DNA from: Bradyrhizobium betae | Lineage (GTDB): Bacteria; Pseudomonadota; Alphaproteobacteria; Rhizobiales; Xanthobacteraceae | Assembly (NCBI RefSeq): GCF_008932115.1 | Contig: NZ_CP044543.1 | Coordinates: 6,454,501 to 6,518,500, forward strand | Length of the DNA stretch: 64,000 nucleotides | Reading direction: 5' to 3' | Notes under the pieces: model-generated | What the model was told of the DNA's origin: nothing | Database searches by the model: none | What the model saw: only the letters and a program-made list of their open reading frames with translations | Shown: in pieces, positions 31,901 to 39,654 of the stretch | How the letters are laid out: each line of letters opens with the position of its first letter | Numbering within the stretch: position 1 is the first letter of the stretch | Position numbers and translations under genes: made by a program

Positions 31901-33856
31901 TCCTTCTCGGGCGGCGGCACGTTGGGAGCCGCAACCGGCGCGACGACGGTCTCGACGGGCGGCACGCTCGACCTGGCCGGCACGACGCAGACGCAGGCCG
32001 CCGTGAATCTCGCCGGTGGTCTGATCAAGAACGGAAGCCTGAATGCGACGATCAGCTCGAACGGAGGCAGCCTCAATGGTATCGGCGGTTCGGCGAGCCT
32101 GACCACGCTCGGCGGCCTCACGTCGTTGTTCGGCATCAACGGCTATTCCGGCGCCACCAATGTGAATGGCGGCGTGCTCGACGTCGAAGGCTCGATCACG
32201 GGAACCTCGTCGGTCACGGTCAATGGCGGCGGCGTGTTGACCGGCGCCGGCACGGTCGATCCGCTCCTGGTCAGCATTGCCAGCGGCGGCATCCTGGCTC
32301 CAGGCAACGGCACGCCGGCCAGTTCGATGACGATCGTGGGCAATCTGGCGTTCCAGTCAGGTGCGCTGTACATGATACAGCTCAACCCCACGACGGCTTC
32401 GTTCGCGAGTGTCACGGGCTCGGCAACGCTGGCCGGCAACAACGTGGATGCAATCTTCGCCAACGGAACCTACGTTTCCAAGCAATATACGATCTTGACC
32501 GCGGCTGGCGGCGTCAACGGAACGTTCTCAGGCCCGGTCAATACGAACCTGCCGAGTGGTTTCAAGACGTCACTGAGCTACGACTCCACGAACACCTATC
32601 TGAATCTGACACTGTCATTTGGACTTGGTGGATTCGGCATTCCCGGCGGCCTGAACGGCAACCAGCAGGCGGTCGGCAACACCCTGACGAATTATTTCAA
32701 CAGCAACGGCTCGATCCCCATCGTCTATGGCGCACTCACGGCGGCCGCTCTGACCCAAGCCACCGGCGAGCACGCCACCGGATCGCAGCAGACGACGTTC
32801 GATGCGATGGGCATGTTCACCGGCCTGCTCACCGATCCCTTCATGCAGCGAGAGGGCGCGCCGCCCGCGGCTCCCGGACACCAATCTTTTGCTGCCGCGG
32901 ATGAGGAGGAGGCGCTCGGCTACGCCGCGCGCGAGCGCCGGCGCCTTGCGGGTGAACGCGAAGCCTATACGATGTTCACCAAGGCGCCGCTGCGCAGTGT
33001 CTATCAACCACGCTGGAGCGTGTGGGCCGCGGGATTTGGCGGCTCGCAATCGACCGACGGCAAAATTGCCGTGGGTTCTAACGACGCCACCAGCCGTATC
33101 TTCGGCACTGCGGTCGGTGCAGACTATTTGTTCTCGCCGACGACACTCGCGGGCTTTGCTTTGGCCGGCGGCGGCACGAATTTCAGTGTCAACAATCTTG
33201 GCACGGGACGGTCTGACCTGTTCCAGGCCGGCGCCTATGTTCGTCACTTCAACGGGCCGGCCTATATCTCCGGCGCCGTTGCCTATGGCTGGCAGGACGT
33301 CACCACCGACCGTACCCTGACGATCGCCGGCACAGACCGGTTGCGCGCGGAATTCAAGGCCAATGCCTTCTCCGGCCGGGTCGAGGGCGGCTATCGTTTC
33401 GTCGGGCCGTGGTCGGCCGGGATCGGCGTCACCCCCTACGCCGCAGCGCAGGTGACAAGCTTCGTGCTGCCGGCTTACGCCGAAGCCGTCGTATCCGGGG
33501 CGGGGACATTTGCGCTGGCCTATGGATCGAAGACCGTCACCGACAGCCGCAGCGAGCTCGGTCTGCGCACAGACAAGAGCTTTGCCATGCAGAACGCAAT
33601 CCTGACCCTGCGCGGCCGTGTCGCGTGGGCGCATGATTTCGATCCGAACCGGTCGGTCGCCGCGACCTTCCAGGCGCTGCCGGGGACGAGCTTTGTCGTC
33701 AACGGCGCGGCACAAGCCGCGGATTCGGCGCTCACGACGGCATCGGCTGAGGTGAAGTGGCTGAGCGGGTGGTCGGCAGCAGCGACGTTCGAAGGCGAAT
33801 TCTCCAACGTGACCCGCTCCTACGCCGGCAAGGGCGCTGTCCGCTACGCCTGGTGA
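28973..33856 (+). CDS. autotransporter with Asp-box propeller passenger and C-terminal beta-barrel
   Basis: The 1627-residue protein is inferred to be a type V secreted surface protein. The signal peptide is MAVRCLPVILVGCSLVLPGAAWA. Residues about 35-780 contain at least six Asp-box/BNR-like repeats (WKTTNGGTSW, YSTNGGATF, YRSTNGGTSF, YRSTDGGATW, YSSNSGGAW, YGSTNQGTSF), the mark of a sialidase/sortilin-like beta-propeller. From about 805 to 1010 there are passenger-associated repeats (GAGTLVLTANNSYSGGTTI, ILQLGNGGTSGSISGN and variants). The last 280 residues are an autotransporter barrel ending RSYAGKGAVRYAW. ATG 28973 is chosen because it gives the compact signal peptide; in-frame TTG/GTG codons at 28958-28964 are alternatives. 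The target is unknown. Confidence 0.85.
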   Translation: MAVRCLPVILVGCSLVLPGAAWAEVQIGANFNSEGAGPAVGTSSDLPPNPNYAGAIQAIAPDLSNSNIMYIGSVGGGIWKTTNGGTSWTALTDQNVSLSINSLALDPTDATHQTLIAGNGNISNGGFASTSVFSTPQNFGGVQAGLLYSTNGGATFTRLGASTFSGQSVVDVAARGSNILAATAEPRTMEAGASFFSGGLYRSTNGGTSFALVGPGNGLPSGPVTSLVGDPNNPNTFYAAVTASSNATYAQTAVYRSTDGGATWSAVFTSANSGGLISGGGQTTIKLAAGPGGTLAVGLVDLGTGALSGLFYSSNSGGAWTSLTAPNVNPGQQAPVNIALAIDPTSTNIVYVSGDNNYTNNGGINALAIARVNASNNTSSAMSDDHGTPVNTSNGSTTHPDSRALIFDASGKLLIGTDGGLYARTSPLTSSGSFTPLNNFSTMELYSASYDANSKRMVVAAQDNGSSYQSAPGSKTFNLVGGGDGINARVNDVTLGTSSALYTTCQNLACANRIIVDSNGNITHQANVSFGGLTFGDFSAPLVLNNIDPSRMALSSSNVYVTQDTFSGAHGLTQSNITLGLTQIGATGQTPNAIDYGTRNNINALLVGAGPFNAPTGKLWLSTTAGASSLNQLTAYAGLAPTSVKFDTRSDSRFFVADSANLYGSTNQGTSFQTLTVNLPADFIRPTALGFIDSNGVASLLVGGLNNADNAGNPLVTADSDSSGNLSGWRRFGAGLPNALITGLQYNAKSDTLAIATAGRGAWLLYDVTSNYASASVLQFGLANNDSLPDSSILFGNRPLVKYGTGTLTVAGDATFTGGSTINGGTMRIGNGGTTGSVQGNIAFCSNAADPLCDASANKILAFNRSNNLTVAGTISGPGQLLQQGAGTLVLTANNSYSGGTTISSGILQLGNGGTSGSISGNVVDNSLLAFARSDAFTFSGLISGTGTVQQAGPGTTTFSAANTYGGGTFVTGGTLSFSGGGTLGAATGATTVSTGGTLDLAGTTQTQAAVNLAGGLIKNGSLNATISSNGGSLNGIGGSASLTTLGGLTSLFGINGYSGATNVNGGVLDVEGSITGTSSVTVNGGGVLTGAGTVDPLLVSIASGGILAPGNGTPASSMTIVGNLAFQSGALYMIQLNPTTASFASVTGSATLAGNNVDAIFANGTYVSKQYTILTAAGGVNGTFSGPVNTNLPSGFKTSLSYDSTNTYLNLTLSFGLGGFGIPGGLNGNQQAVGNTLTNYFNSNGSIPIVYGALTAAALTQATGEHATGSQQTTFDAMGMFTGLLTDPFMQREGAPPAAPGHQSFAAADEEEALGYAARERRRLAGEREAYTMFTKAPLRSVYQPRWSVWAAGFGGSQSTDGKIAVGSNDATSRIFGTAVGADYLFSPTTLAGFALAGGGTNFSVNNLGTGRSDLFQAGAYVRHFNGPAYISGAVAYGWQDVTTDRTLTIAGTDRLRAEFKANAFSGRVEGGYRFVGPWSAGIGVTPYAAAQVTSFVLPAYAEAVVSGAGTFALAYGSKTVTDSRSELGLRTDKSFAMQNAILTLRGRVAWAHDFDPNRSVAATFQALPGTSFVVNGAAQAADSALTTASAEVKWLSGWSAAATFEGEFSNVTRSYAGKGAVRYAW

Positions 33857-34581
33857 AACGAAGCGAACGAGCGTAGCGGATCCGAATTTCAACAATCTGT
33901 ATTGAAACAGAAGGGCCCGCTCCACGCTAACAACGGGCGCAATTATCTGAAAGCAAGAGTGTGCGTTCAGATCTCGCTCGAAGACTTGATTGCGAAACGA
34001 AATTCAAAGTGCATGGCAACAATATTCAGCGACCGGTGGTATCATTTCCCAACGCAGCAGGCTTGCTTCTAACTGTTCACTCCTTATGGGCGCCTGGCGC
34101 CCCCGGTCTACCTCCTTCAGGGTTTCGCACCTCAAGATCGGATTTGCGCAGTGTTGTTTGAGCCACGTCCACGAATAGCACCTTGCGTTCGCGGGTTGCT
34201 TCGCTGCCCGTCGCAACGACGAAATCAGCACAGCAAGCGTCGCTCCATCCCCGTCACCCTGAGGTGGCCGCTTCTTCAGCGGCCCTCGAAGGACGACGGC
34301 CCGGCTGGCAGCTCGGCCGTACATCCTTCGGGGCTCCGCATGCGGTGCGTTCGCATCGCCTGCTTCGCACCTCAGGATGACGGGTTGTTGTTCAGGTTCT
34401 CGGGAGGAGCTGCCGCTGATGCGCCGACCGCCATGATGACATCCTACCCCTGTTTTGCCCGACGGGTCAAATTGAAATTCGAAAAATCAGCAATTTAGCG
34501 GCGTTGCTGGCAAGCCATTGATTTTGCTGATCCTGGCTACTGTGCATGGGGTTGTTTTCGCGCTTTTGTCTTGAGCACCGA
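33857..34581. other. 725-base intergenic region with repeat sequence
   Basis: No gene is seen between the autotransporter and the sugar-transporter permease. The right half is dominated by an imperfect palindromic repeat (34231-34381). A degenerate half-copy of its right end lies at about 34121-34141 (TTTCGCACCTCAAGATCGG against CTTCGCACCTCAGGATGACGG). GGGCGCCTGGCGCCC at 34088-34102 is a further short palindrome. The two flanking genes converge here, so it is a transcription end region. Confidence 0.55.
34231..34381. repeat. extragenic palindromic repeat
   Basis: The element runs from CAGCAAGCGTCGCTCCATCC (34231) to CACCTCAGGATGACGG. The outer arms CCTGAGGTG (34258-34266) and CACCTCAGG (34368-34376) are exact inverted copies. 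Further pairing includes CGAAGGA/TCCTTCG. The first 38 bases match 28462-28500 with only a few differences. Such CCTCAGGATGACGG palindromes between convergent genes are, from memory, widespread in Bradyrhizobium genomes. Confidence 0.7.
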
Positions 34582-35610
34582 CTACTCCGCCGCTTTCTCC
34601 CGCAGCCGCTGCGCATAGACGTTGATGACCAGCGCCGCCAGCAGGATCAGGCCGCGGATCAGGATCTTCAAAAAACTGTCGATGTTGACGTGGTCGAGGC
34701 CATTGTTGAGGACACCGAGCACGAACAGGCCGACGATGGTATTGCCGATGCCGCCGCGGCCGCCGAACAGGCTGGTTCCGCCGACCACGACGGCGGCGAT
34801 GGAGTCGAGCAGGTAGGTGTCGAACTCGTTCTGCTGCGCGCTGCCGAAATGGGCGACACCGAGCATGCCGCCGATGCCGGAGCAGACCGCCGAGATCACC
34901 ATGACGGCGCCTAGGATGAGCTTGACGTTGAGGCCGGAATATTCGGCCGCCTCGCGGTTGCCGCCGACCATGTAGACGTAGCGGCCGAAGCGCGTGTAGG
35001 TCAGCACCAGATGGCCGCCGAGCAGCATGATGGCTGCGACGATGACGATCCACGGGATGCCGCCGATCGAGCCCGAGCCGAGCGTGGTGATCAGGCCGGG
35101 CACCTTGTAGGCGATCTGGCCGCGCACCAGCAGGGCCGAGACGCCGGCCGCGATCTGCATCATCGCGAGCGTCATGATGAAGGAGGGGATGCCGATCACG
35201 GTCAGTCCCAGTGCATTGACCAGGCCCAGCAGCGCGCAGAGCAGGATCGACATGAGGATCGCGACAGCGCCGGGCAGCGGAATGTTGGCGATGTTGACGT
35301 AGGATTCCTGCAGCGTGAAGTAGGCGACCGCGATGCCGGTGACGTTGGCGATGCTGGCGATGGAGAGGTCGATCTCCGCGCACAGGATCACGAAGGTGAG
35401 ACCGACGGCGATGATGCCCGTCACCGACACTTGCGTGAGGATGTTGCCGAGATTGTCCAGCGTCGCGAAGGAGGGGCTCGCGAGCGCGAAGAAGCCGGAC
35501 AGGAAGATCAAGGTCAGGAACGGTGCGATGTTGCGCATCTGCGAGCGCAGGAAGGGCGCGAGACCCCGCGTTTTCCGACCCACCGCTGGAACCGTCTCAC
35601 TGCTCGCCAT
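34582..35610 (-). CDS. sugar ABC transporter permease, RbsC type
   Basis: This is the membrane subunit of a ribose/xylose-type importer. The 342-residue product has about nine hydrophobic helices. It carries LTFVILCAEIDLSIASIANVTGI, where the family normally has a GGIDLSVG-like motif, then GIPSFIMTLAMM, YMVGGNREAAEYSGLNVK and GGTSLFGGRGGIGNTIVG. It is the last gene of a three-gene operon (binding protein, ATPase, permease) read leftwards, 12 bases after the ATPase gene. The substrate is not evident; no sugar-metabolism gene is attached. Confidence 0.9.
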   Translation of the reverse strand: MASSETVPAVGRKTRGLAPFLRSQMRNIAPFLTLIFLSGFFALASPSFATLDNLGNILTQVSVTGIIAVGLTFVILCAEIDLSIASIANVTGIAVAYFTLQESYVNIANIPLPGAVAILMSILLCALLGLVNALGLTVIGIPSFIMTLAMMQIAAGVSALLVRGQIAYKVPGLITTLGSGSIGGIPWIVIVAAIMLLGGHLVLTYTRFGRYVYMVGGNREAAEYSGLNVKLILGAVMVISAVCSGIGGMLGVAHFGSAQQNEFDTYLLDSIAAVVVGGTSLFGGRGGIGNTIVGLFVLGVLNNGLDHVNIDSFLKILIRGLILLAALVINVYAQRLREKAAE

Positions 35611-35622
35611 GGTGCTTCTCCG

Positions 35623-37125
35623 TCACGCCGCTTCCAGCAGGCGGTCCTTGCTGACCGGCTCGTTCTTGAACTCCCGCACCAACGTGCCGCGCTTGAGCAC
35701 GAGGATGCGGTCGGCCAGCGACAGCACCGTTTCCGGCTCGGTCGACAGCACGATGACGGCGAGCCCCCTGGCGCGGAGGTCGCGGACGATGTTGATGACG
35801 TCGTTCTTGGCGCCGACATCCATGCCGCGGGTCGGCTCGCACAGCACCAGCAGTTTCGGCGGATAGGTCAGCCATTTTGCCAGCGCGACCTTCTGCTGGT
35901 TGCCGCCGGAGAGCATGCCGAGATCGAGGCCGACGACCGGCGGCCTGATCTGCAACTGCTCGACCTGGCGCCTGGCGATATCGCGCTCCTGCGTTGGCTT
36001 GAGCAGCAGGGACGAGATGCGGTCGAGAATGCTGATCGAGATGTTCTTGTAGACCGGCTCCTGGTGAAACAGCATGTCGCGCCGGCTCTCCGGCACCAGC
36101 GCCACCCCCGCGCGCCGCGCCGCCGCCGTGCTCGCAAAGCTCCTCGGCCTGCCTTCGACCGCGAGCGTGCCGCCATCCGGCTTCAGCTTGCCGAACAGGA
36201 TGCGCGACAGCTCCTGCTGGCCGCAGCCCATGAAGCCGTAGATGCCGAGCACCTCGCCGGCGCGCGCCTCGAAGGAGATGTCCTTCAGGCTTCGCGCCAG
36301 CGAGAGCTGGTCGACTTTCAGGACGACCGAGCCGTCGACGGGCTGCGGCAGCATCAGGTCGTCGGTGTAGCTGTGCTCGAGCGCCTCGCCGCCGCGACCG
36401 ATCATGGCCTCGATCAGCGCGCCCTTGCTGGTGGCCGAGGCCGCGGTTTCGGCGACCTTCCGGCCGTTGCGGAACACCGTCACCGTGTCGGACACGCGAA
36501 GAATGTCCTCGATGAAATGCGAGATGAAGACGATGGCCGTGCCTTCCTCGCGCAGCCGCCGCAGCGTTGCGAACAGGCGCTCGACCTCGGGTGGGGAGAG
36601 CGCGGAGGTCGGCTCGTCCAGGATGACGATGCGAGCGCCGGAGAACAGCACGCGCGCGATCTCGATCAGCTGCTGCAGCCCGATCGAGAGGTCGCCGAGC
36701 CGGCTCATCGGATCGACGTCGAGACCAAGCCGGGCAAGCTGTTCGCCGGCCTCTCGCGCCATCCGCCGCCATTGCACGAGGCCGAGGGCGTTGGTCGGCT
36801 GGTTGCCGAGGAACACGTTCTCGGCGACCGTGAGGTCGGGCGCGACCGAGAGCTCCTGATGCACCATGGCGATGCCGGCCGCGCGCGCATCGCGCGCCGA
36901 GCGGAAATGCACCTCCGTCCCGTCGATCAGGAAGCGGCCGGAGAATTCGGTATGCACGCCGGCGATGATCTTCATCAGCGTGCTTTTGCCGGCGCCGTTC
37001 TCGCCGACGAGACCATGGATCTCGCCGGCTGACAGCGCGAAGTCGACACCACGAAGCGCTTCGACGCCGCCGAAGCTCTTCGTGATGCCCTGTAGTTCCA
37101 GGATGGGCGGACGCACCTCAGGCAT
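35623..37125 (-). CDS. sugar ABC transporter ATP-binding protein, double-domain RbsA type
   Basis: The 500-residue protein has two fused ABC domains. Domain 1 has Walker A GENGAGKST (residues 41-49), the altered signature LSIGLQQLIEIARVL and Walker B IVILDEPTSAL. Domain 2 has a degenerate Walker A region (GIYGFMGCGQQELSR), the good signature LSGGNQQKVALAKWL and LLVLCEPTRGMDVGAK. This asymmetry, with one degenerate site, is typical of RbsA/MglA/XylG proteins. It starts 6 bases after the binding-protein stop, so the two are co-expressed. Confidence 0.92.
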   Translation of the reverse strand: MPEVRPPILELQGITKSFGGVEALRGVDFALSAGEIHGLVGENGAGKSTLMKIIAGVHTEFSGRFLIDGTEVHFRSARDARAAGIAMVHQELSVAPDLTVAENVFLGNQPTNALGLVQWRRMAREAGEQLARLGLDVDPMSRLGDLSIGLQQLIEIARVLFSGARIVILDEPTSALSPPEVERLFATLRRLREEGTAIVFISHFIEDILRVSDTVTVFRNGRKVAETAASATSKGALIEAMIGRGGEALEHSYTDDLMLPQPVDGSVVLKVDQLSLARSLKDISFEARAGEVLGIYGFMGCGQQELSRILFGKLKPDGGTLAVEGRPRSFASTAAARRAGVALVPESRRDMLFHQEPVYKNISISILDRISSLLLKPTQERDIARRQVEQLQIRPPVVGLDLGMLSGGNQQKVALAKWLTYPPKLLVLCEPTRGMDVGAKNDVINIVRDLRARGLAVIVLSTEPETVLSLADRILVLKRGTLVREFKNEPVSKDRLLEAA

Positions 37126-37131
37126 GGAAGC

Positions 37132-38154
37132 TCAGATCAGGAAATGATCCTGCATCCATTGCATCCCGGCGGCGTTGGCCTTGGTCACGACCGGGCCGTC
37201 GGTGACGACGTTCTTGGGAATGCCCTGTCCGCTCTTCTCGCCGCCGACCACGGCGGAAACACCCGCGATGATGGCGCCGCCATGGATGCGGCAGGACGGG
37301 TTGCGTACGGTTGCGAACATGCGGCCTTCGCTCACCGCCTGGATCGCCGGCGGCATGGCGTCGACGCCGCCGATCAGGATGTTGGTGCGGCCACGCGCCT
37401 TCATGATGTTGGCGGCGGCCAGCGCCATGTCGTCATTGTGGAAGAACGCCGCGTCGATCTGCGGATACTTCGTCAGATAGGTTTCCCAGAGCCGCGCGGT
37501 CTTCGACACGTCCCAGTCGGCGGGCTGGGTGTCGAGCACCTCGATGCCGGGGAATTGCTTGACGACATTGTTGAAGCCCTTCGCGCGTCCCTGCGCGCCG
37601 GTATGGCCGAGGGCTCCCTGCGTCATGATGATCTTGCCCTTGCCGCCCATCGCGTTGCACAGCGCCTGCGTCACCGAAGCGCCCATGAACTCGTTGTCGG
37701 GGGCGAGGAAGGAGTGGACGTTGATCTGGTCGAGCGGCGCAATCAGCGTGTCCATGTCGATCACGGGCGTGCCGGCGTCGATCATCTTCTGCACCGGCTG
37801 GGTGAGGGTGCCGATGCCGAAAGCCTGGATCGCGACGAAATCCCATTTCTGCGAGGCCATGTTGTCGATCGCGGCGCGTTGCTTCACCGCGTCGAGCTGG
37901 CCGTCGAACCAGGTGACTTCGACATTGAACAGCTTGCCCCAGAATTCCGCGGCCTGCTTGCCCTGCGCGCACCAGGTGGCCTGGAGGCCCGCATTCGAGA
38001 AGGCCGCCTTCAGCGGCTTCTCGCTTCGTCCGACTTCGGCTGCAAGTGCAGGGTTTATGCCCATGCTGCCAAGGATGGCAGTCGCGGCGCCGGCGGTCGC
38101 TGCCACCTGCAGAAGATCGCGCCTCGTCGTCGAGAAATCTTTCGTCCCGGACAT
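37132..38154 (-). CDS. sugar ABC transporter substrate-binding protein with Tat-type signal
   Basis: The 340-residue protein is a periplasmic-binding-protein type 1 receptor of the RbsB family. The N-terminus has the twin-arginine motif STTRRDLLQVAATAGAA, which suggests export in folded form through the Tat pathway, unusual for this family but seen in rhizobia. The core has WDFVAIQAFG, PVIDMDTLIAP, GKIIMTQGALGHTGAQGRAK and FFHNDDMALAAANIMKARG. It is the first gene of the operon. The cognate sugar is unknown. Confidence 0.9.
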   Translation of the reverse strand: MSGTKDFSTTRRDLLQVAATAGAATAILGSMGINPALAAEVGRSEKPLKAAFSNAGLQATWCAQGKQAAEFWGKLFNVEVTWFDGQLDAVKQRAAIDNMASQKWDFVAIQAFGIGTLTQPVQKMIDAGTPVIDMDTLIAPLDQINVHSFLAPDNEFMGASVTQALCNAMGGKGKIIMTQGALGHTGAQGRAKGFNNVVKQFPGIEVLDTQPADWDVSKTARLWETYLTKYPQIDAAFFHNDDMALAAANIMKARGRTNILIGGVDAMPPAIQAVSEGRMFATVRNPSCRIHGGAIIAGVSAVVGGEKSGQGIPKNVVTDGPVVTKANAAGMQWMQDHFLI

Positions 38155-38298
38155 CGCTCGCTCCCATGTATTTTATCGTCGGCGCGTCATTGATTGCGCG
38201 ACCGATCTGCAAAGTCTCTCACAATCGAAGAGTTCACGCCACCCAATCTGCAATCGCGCGAAAAATCGCCGCGGGCCGCGTTGGTGCAGCGCAAAGCG

Positions 38299-38703
38299 TT
38301 ACGCTGCGATGCCAGCGAAGGTGTCGATCTCGGCGAGCAATGCGTCCCAAGCCTGCGCGACTGCCGGCGACCATTGCTCGCCGAGCAACTCGCGCAGCGT
38401 ATCCCGGATCACGGCGAAGAACGTGACGAACAGCTCGCGCGGCGTTCCATAGCCATCGTGCGAGACGACCTCGCAGGCGATCAGCCGGAAGGGCCCGCGA
38501 CGCTCGCCGGCGAAATCGAGAATCGCCTCGATCGTCAACGCAAGCATCGAGCCCTTCACGAGCGCGCTGCCTTGCGAGCGGAACATCGCCTGCGTTTCGG
38601 GATGCTCTGTGAACAGACGTTGGTAGACCAGCGGCGTGAGATCCGCGCAGCGCGAGGCCGCGAGTTCAAAGCTGTTTTCGATGGGATTAGAGGAAGCATT
38701 CAT
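38299..38703 (-). CDS. single-domain globin
   Basis: The 134-residue protein is a haemoglobin-like globin without a reductase domain. The globin helices can be followed: SFELAASRCADLTPLVYQRLF, HPETQAMFRSQGSALVKGSML, then VVSHDGYGTPRELFVTFFAV, where His corresponds to the proximal haem ligand of the Vitreoscilla/flavohaemoglobin class (KHxSLGI-like position). LLGEQWSPAVAQAWDALLAEI is the H helix. Likely roles are O2 or NO binding, inferred from the family. Just upstream, on the same strand, lies an intrinsic terminator that ends a candidate small RNA. Confidence 0.75.
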   Translation of the reverse strand: MNASSNPIENSFELAASRCADLTPLVYQRLFTEHPETQAMFRSQGSALVKGSMLALTIEAILDFAGERRGPFRLIACEVVSHDGYGTPRELFVTFFAVIRDTLRELLGEQWSPAVAQAWDALLAEIDTFAGIAA

Positions 38704-38724
38704 TAGCGCTTCAGCCCTACAGAC

Positions 38725-38753
38725 AAAAAAAGAGCGGGGCCCTAGCCCCGCTC
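38725..38753 (-). terminator. intrinsic terminator upstream of the globin gene
   Basis: The stem GAGCGGGGC/GCCCCGCTC (9 of 9 pairs, 4-base loop, 38732-38753) is followed on the minus strand by seven T (38731-38725). The orientation means it stops leftward transcription before the globin gene. Confidence 0.8.
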
Positions 38754-38888
38754 GAAAATTGTGTCGACCCTATTATCCCCGATTCTAAGATTTGCTCTTG
38801 ATTGACGGGGCGACGCTGCGTTTTGCGCGCCAGGGGCTCCTCCCGAGACTTGGACCACCAGACTTTGACCTCGCGGCTAGCCTGAGCA
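38725..38888 (-). ncRNA. candidate small RNA with own promoter and terminator
   Basis: On the minus strand, a promoter-like ATGACA-N17-TAGCAT (38895-38923) is followed about 165 bases downstream by a perfect 9-bp GC hairpin and seven U. No reading frame of value lies between. The size and layout fit an independent small RNA. The alternative is a leader with an attenuator for the globin gene, whose ATG (38703) is 21 bases beyond the U-run. I could not match it to a named family; 6S RNA is unlikely because the 3' end folds on itself. Confidence 0.4.
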
Positions 38889-38894
38889 AGAGGG

Positions 38895-38923
38895 ATGCTA
38901 GATCAACTTTTCTCACTTGTCAT
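38895..38923 (-). promoter_or_regulatory. sigma-70-like promoter for the candidate small RNA
   Basis: Reading on the minus strand, ATGACA (38923-38918) and TAGCAT (38900-38895) are separated by 17 bases. Transcription would start near 38888. The -35 box matches five of six consensus bases, the -10 box four of six (TATAAT). Confidence 0.35.
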
Positions 38924-38953
38924 CATTTTCGGCAACGATTGTTCAAAATTAGA

Positions 38954-39172
38954 GCAGTTAACGAAATGATCAGGCGGTCTAAGGTATAACCATATGACAA
39001 ATATAAGAAATCTGTGGAGGAGGGAGGCTTGCCCATCTGCCTCAAATGCCGGACGTCTTCTCTTGTGGGGCGGCCGGACCACAATTTTGGAGAAATTTGC
39101 GCTGGGCCAAGAAGCCGGCGGAACTGACCTCGACTCAGGTCCCGGCGCGGTGTTTAGTTAGCGGACGAACGA
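38954..39172. other. intergenic DNA upstream of the copper operon
   Basis: The segment is AT-rich at its left end (TAACCATATGACAAATATAAG near 38986-39006) and probably carries the promoter of the operon that starts at 39173. I see no clear dyad or metal-regulator box. A copper-responsive site is expected from the described regulation of the pcu operon but is not identified. Confidence 0.3.
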
Positions 39173-39559
39173 ATGGTTCGGCGGATGCGCGCACGGCTGC
39201 AAAAATTCCTCCCCCTGGTCCTGCTAGCTTTGGCGATGCAGGTGCTGGCGCCGATCGCCGCCTGTCTGGCGGCCGGCCAGGCCGTGGCCGATCCGCTGTC
39301 TGCCGGTGTCATCTGTCACAGCACGAGCGAGCAGGGCGGCTCGACCGACCAGAGCGGCGCGCCGACCGCACATGGCGCGGCATGCGCTCTCTGCTGTCTG
39401 GCGCAGGCCAACGCCTCGCTCGATTCGCCGCCGCACACGGCGCTCCCCAGTCCCTTCCGCCACGCAGAACGCGTAGTGTGGCATGTGGCGGATGCGTCCG
39501 CCGTCGTAGCCCATAAGGGCACAAGCGCCCAGGCGCGCGCGCCTCCGCACTCCTCCTGA
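39173..39559 (+). CDS. DUF2946-type exported protein
   Basis: The 128-residue product has a signal peptide or anchor (KFLPLVLLALAMQVLAPIAACLAA). It also has a Cys/His pattern, ICHSTSEQ and HGAACALCCLAQ, typical of DUF2946 proteins, which often precede copper-related TonB receptors. The cysteines and histidines are plausible copper ligands (inference). It is the first gene of the copper operon, 95 bases before the receptor. The described pcuABCDE operon also begins with a periplasmic protein (PcuA). An internal ATG at 39185 is an alternative start. Confidence 0.7.
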   Translation: MVRRMRARLQKFLPLVLLALAMQVLAPIAACLAAGQAVADPLSAGVICHSTSEQGGSTDQSGAPTAHGAACALCCLAQANASLDSPPHTALPSPFRHAERVVWHVADASAVVAHKGTSAQARAPPHSS

Positions 39560-39654
39560 CCTAGCGACAAATCGAACCGTTGGCGCGCGATCTGGCTGCG
39601 CCGGTGGCGTGCTCAATGGACCGGCCGAAGTGCCGGATGTCAGGAATTCAAGTG

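Noticed and set aside
38725..38888. 6S RNA as identity of the candidate small RNA
   Set aside because: Size fits, but 6S RNA closes by pairing its two ends, whereas here the 3' end forms its own GC hairpin and the 5' end has no matching strand.
38792..38989. 65-residue plus-strand frame over the small-RNA region
   Set aside because: It has no ribosome site or family features and lies opposite the candidate promoter and RNA. It is more likely chance.
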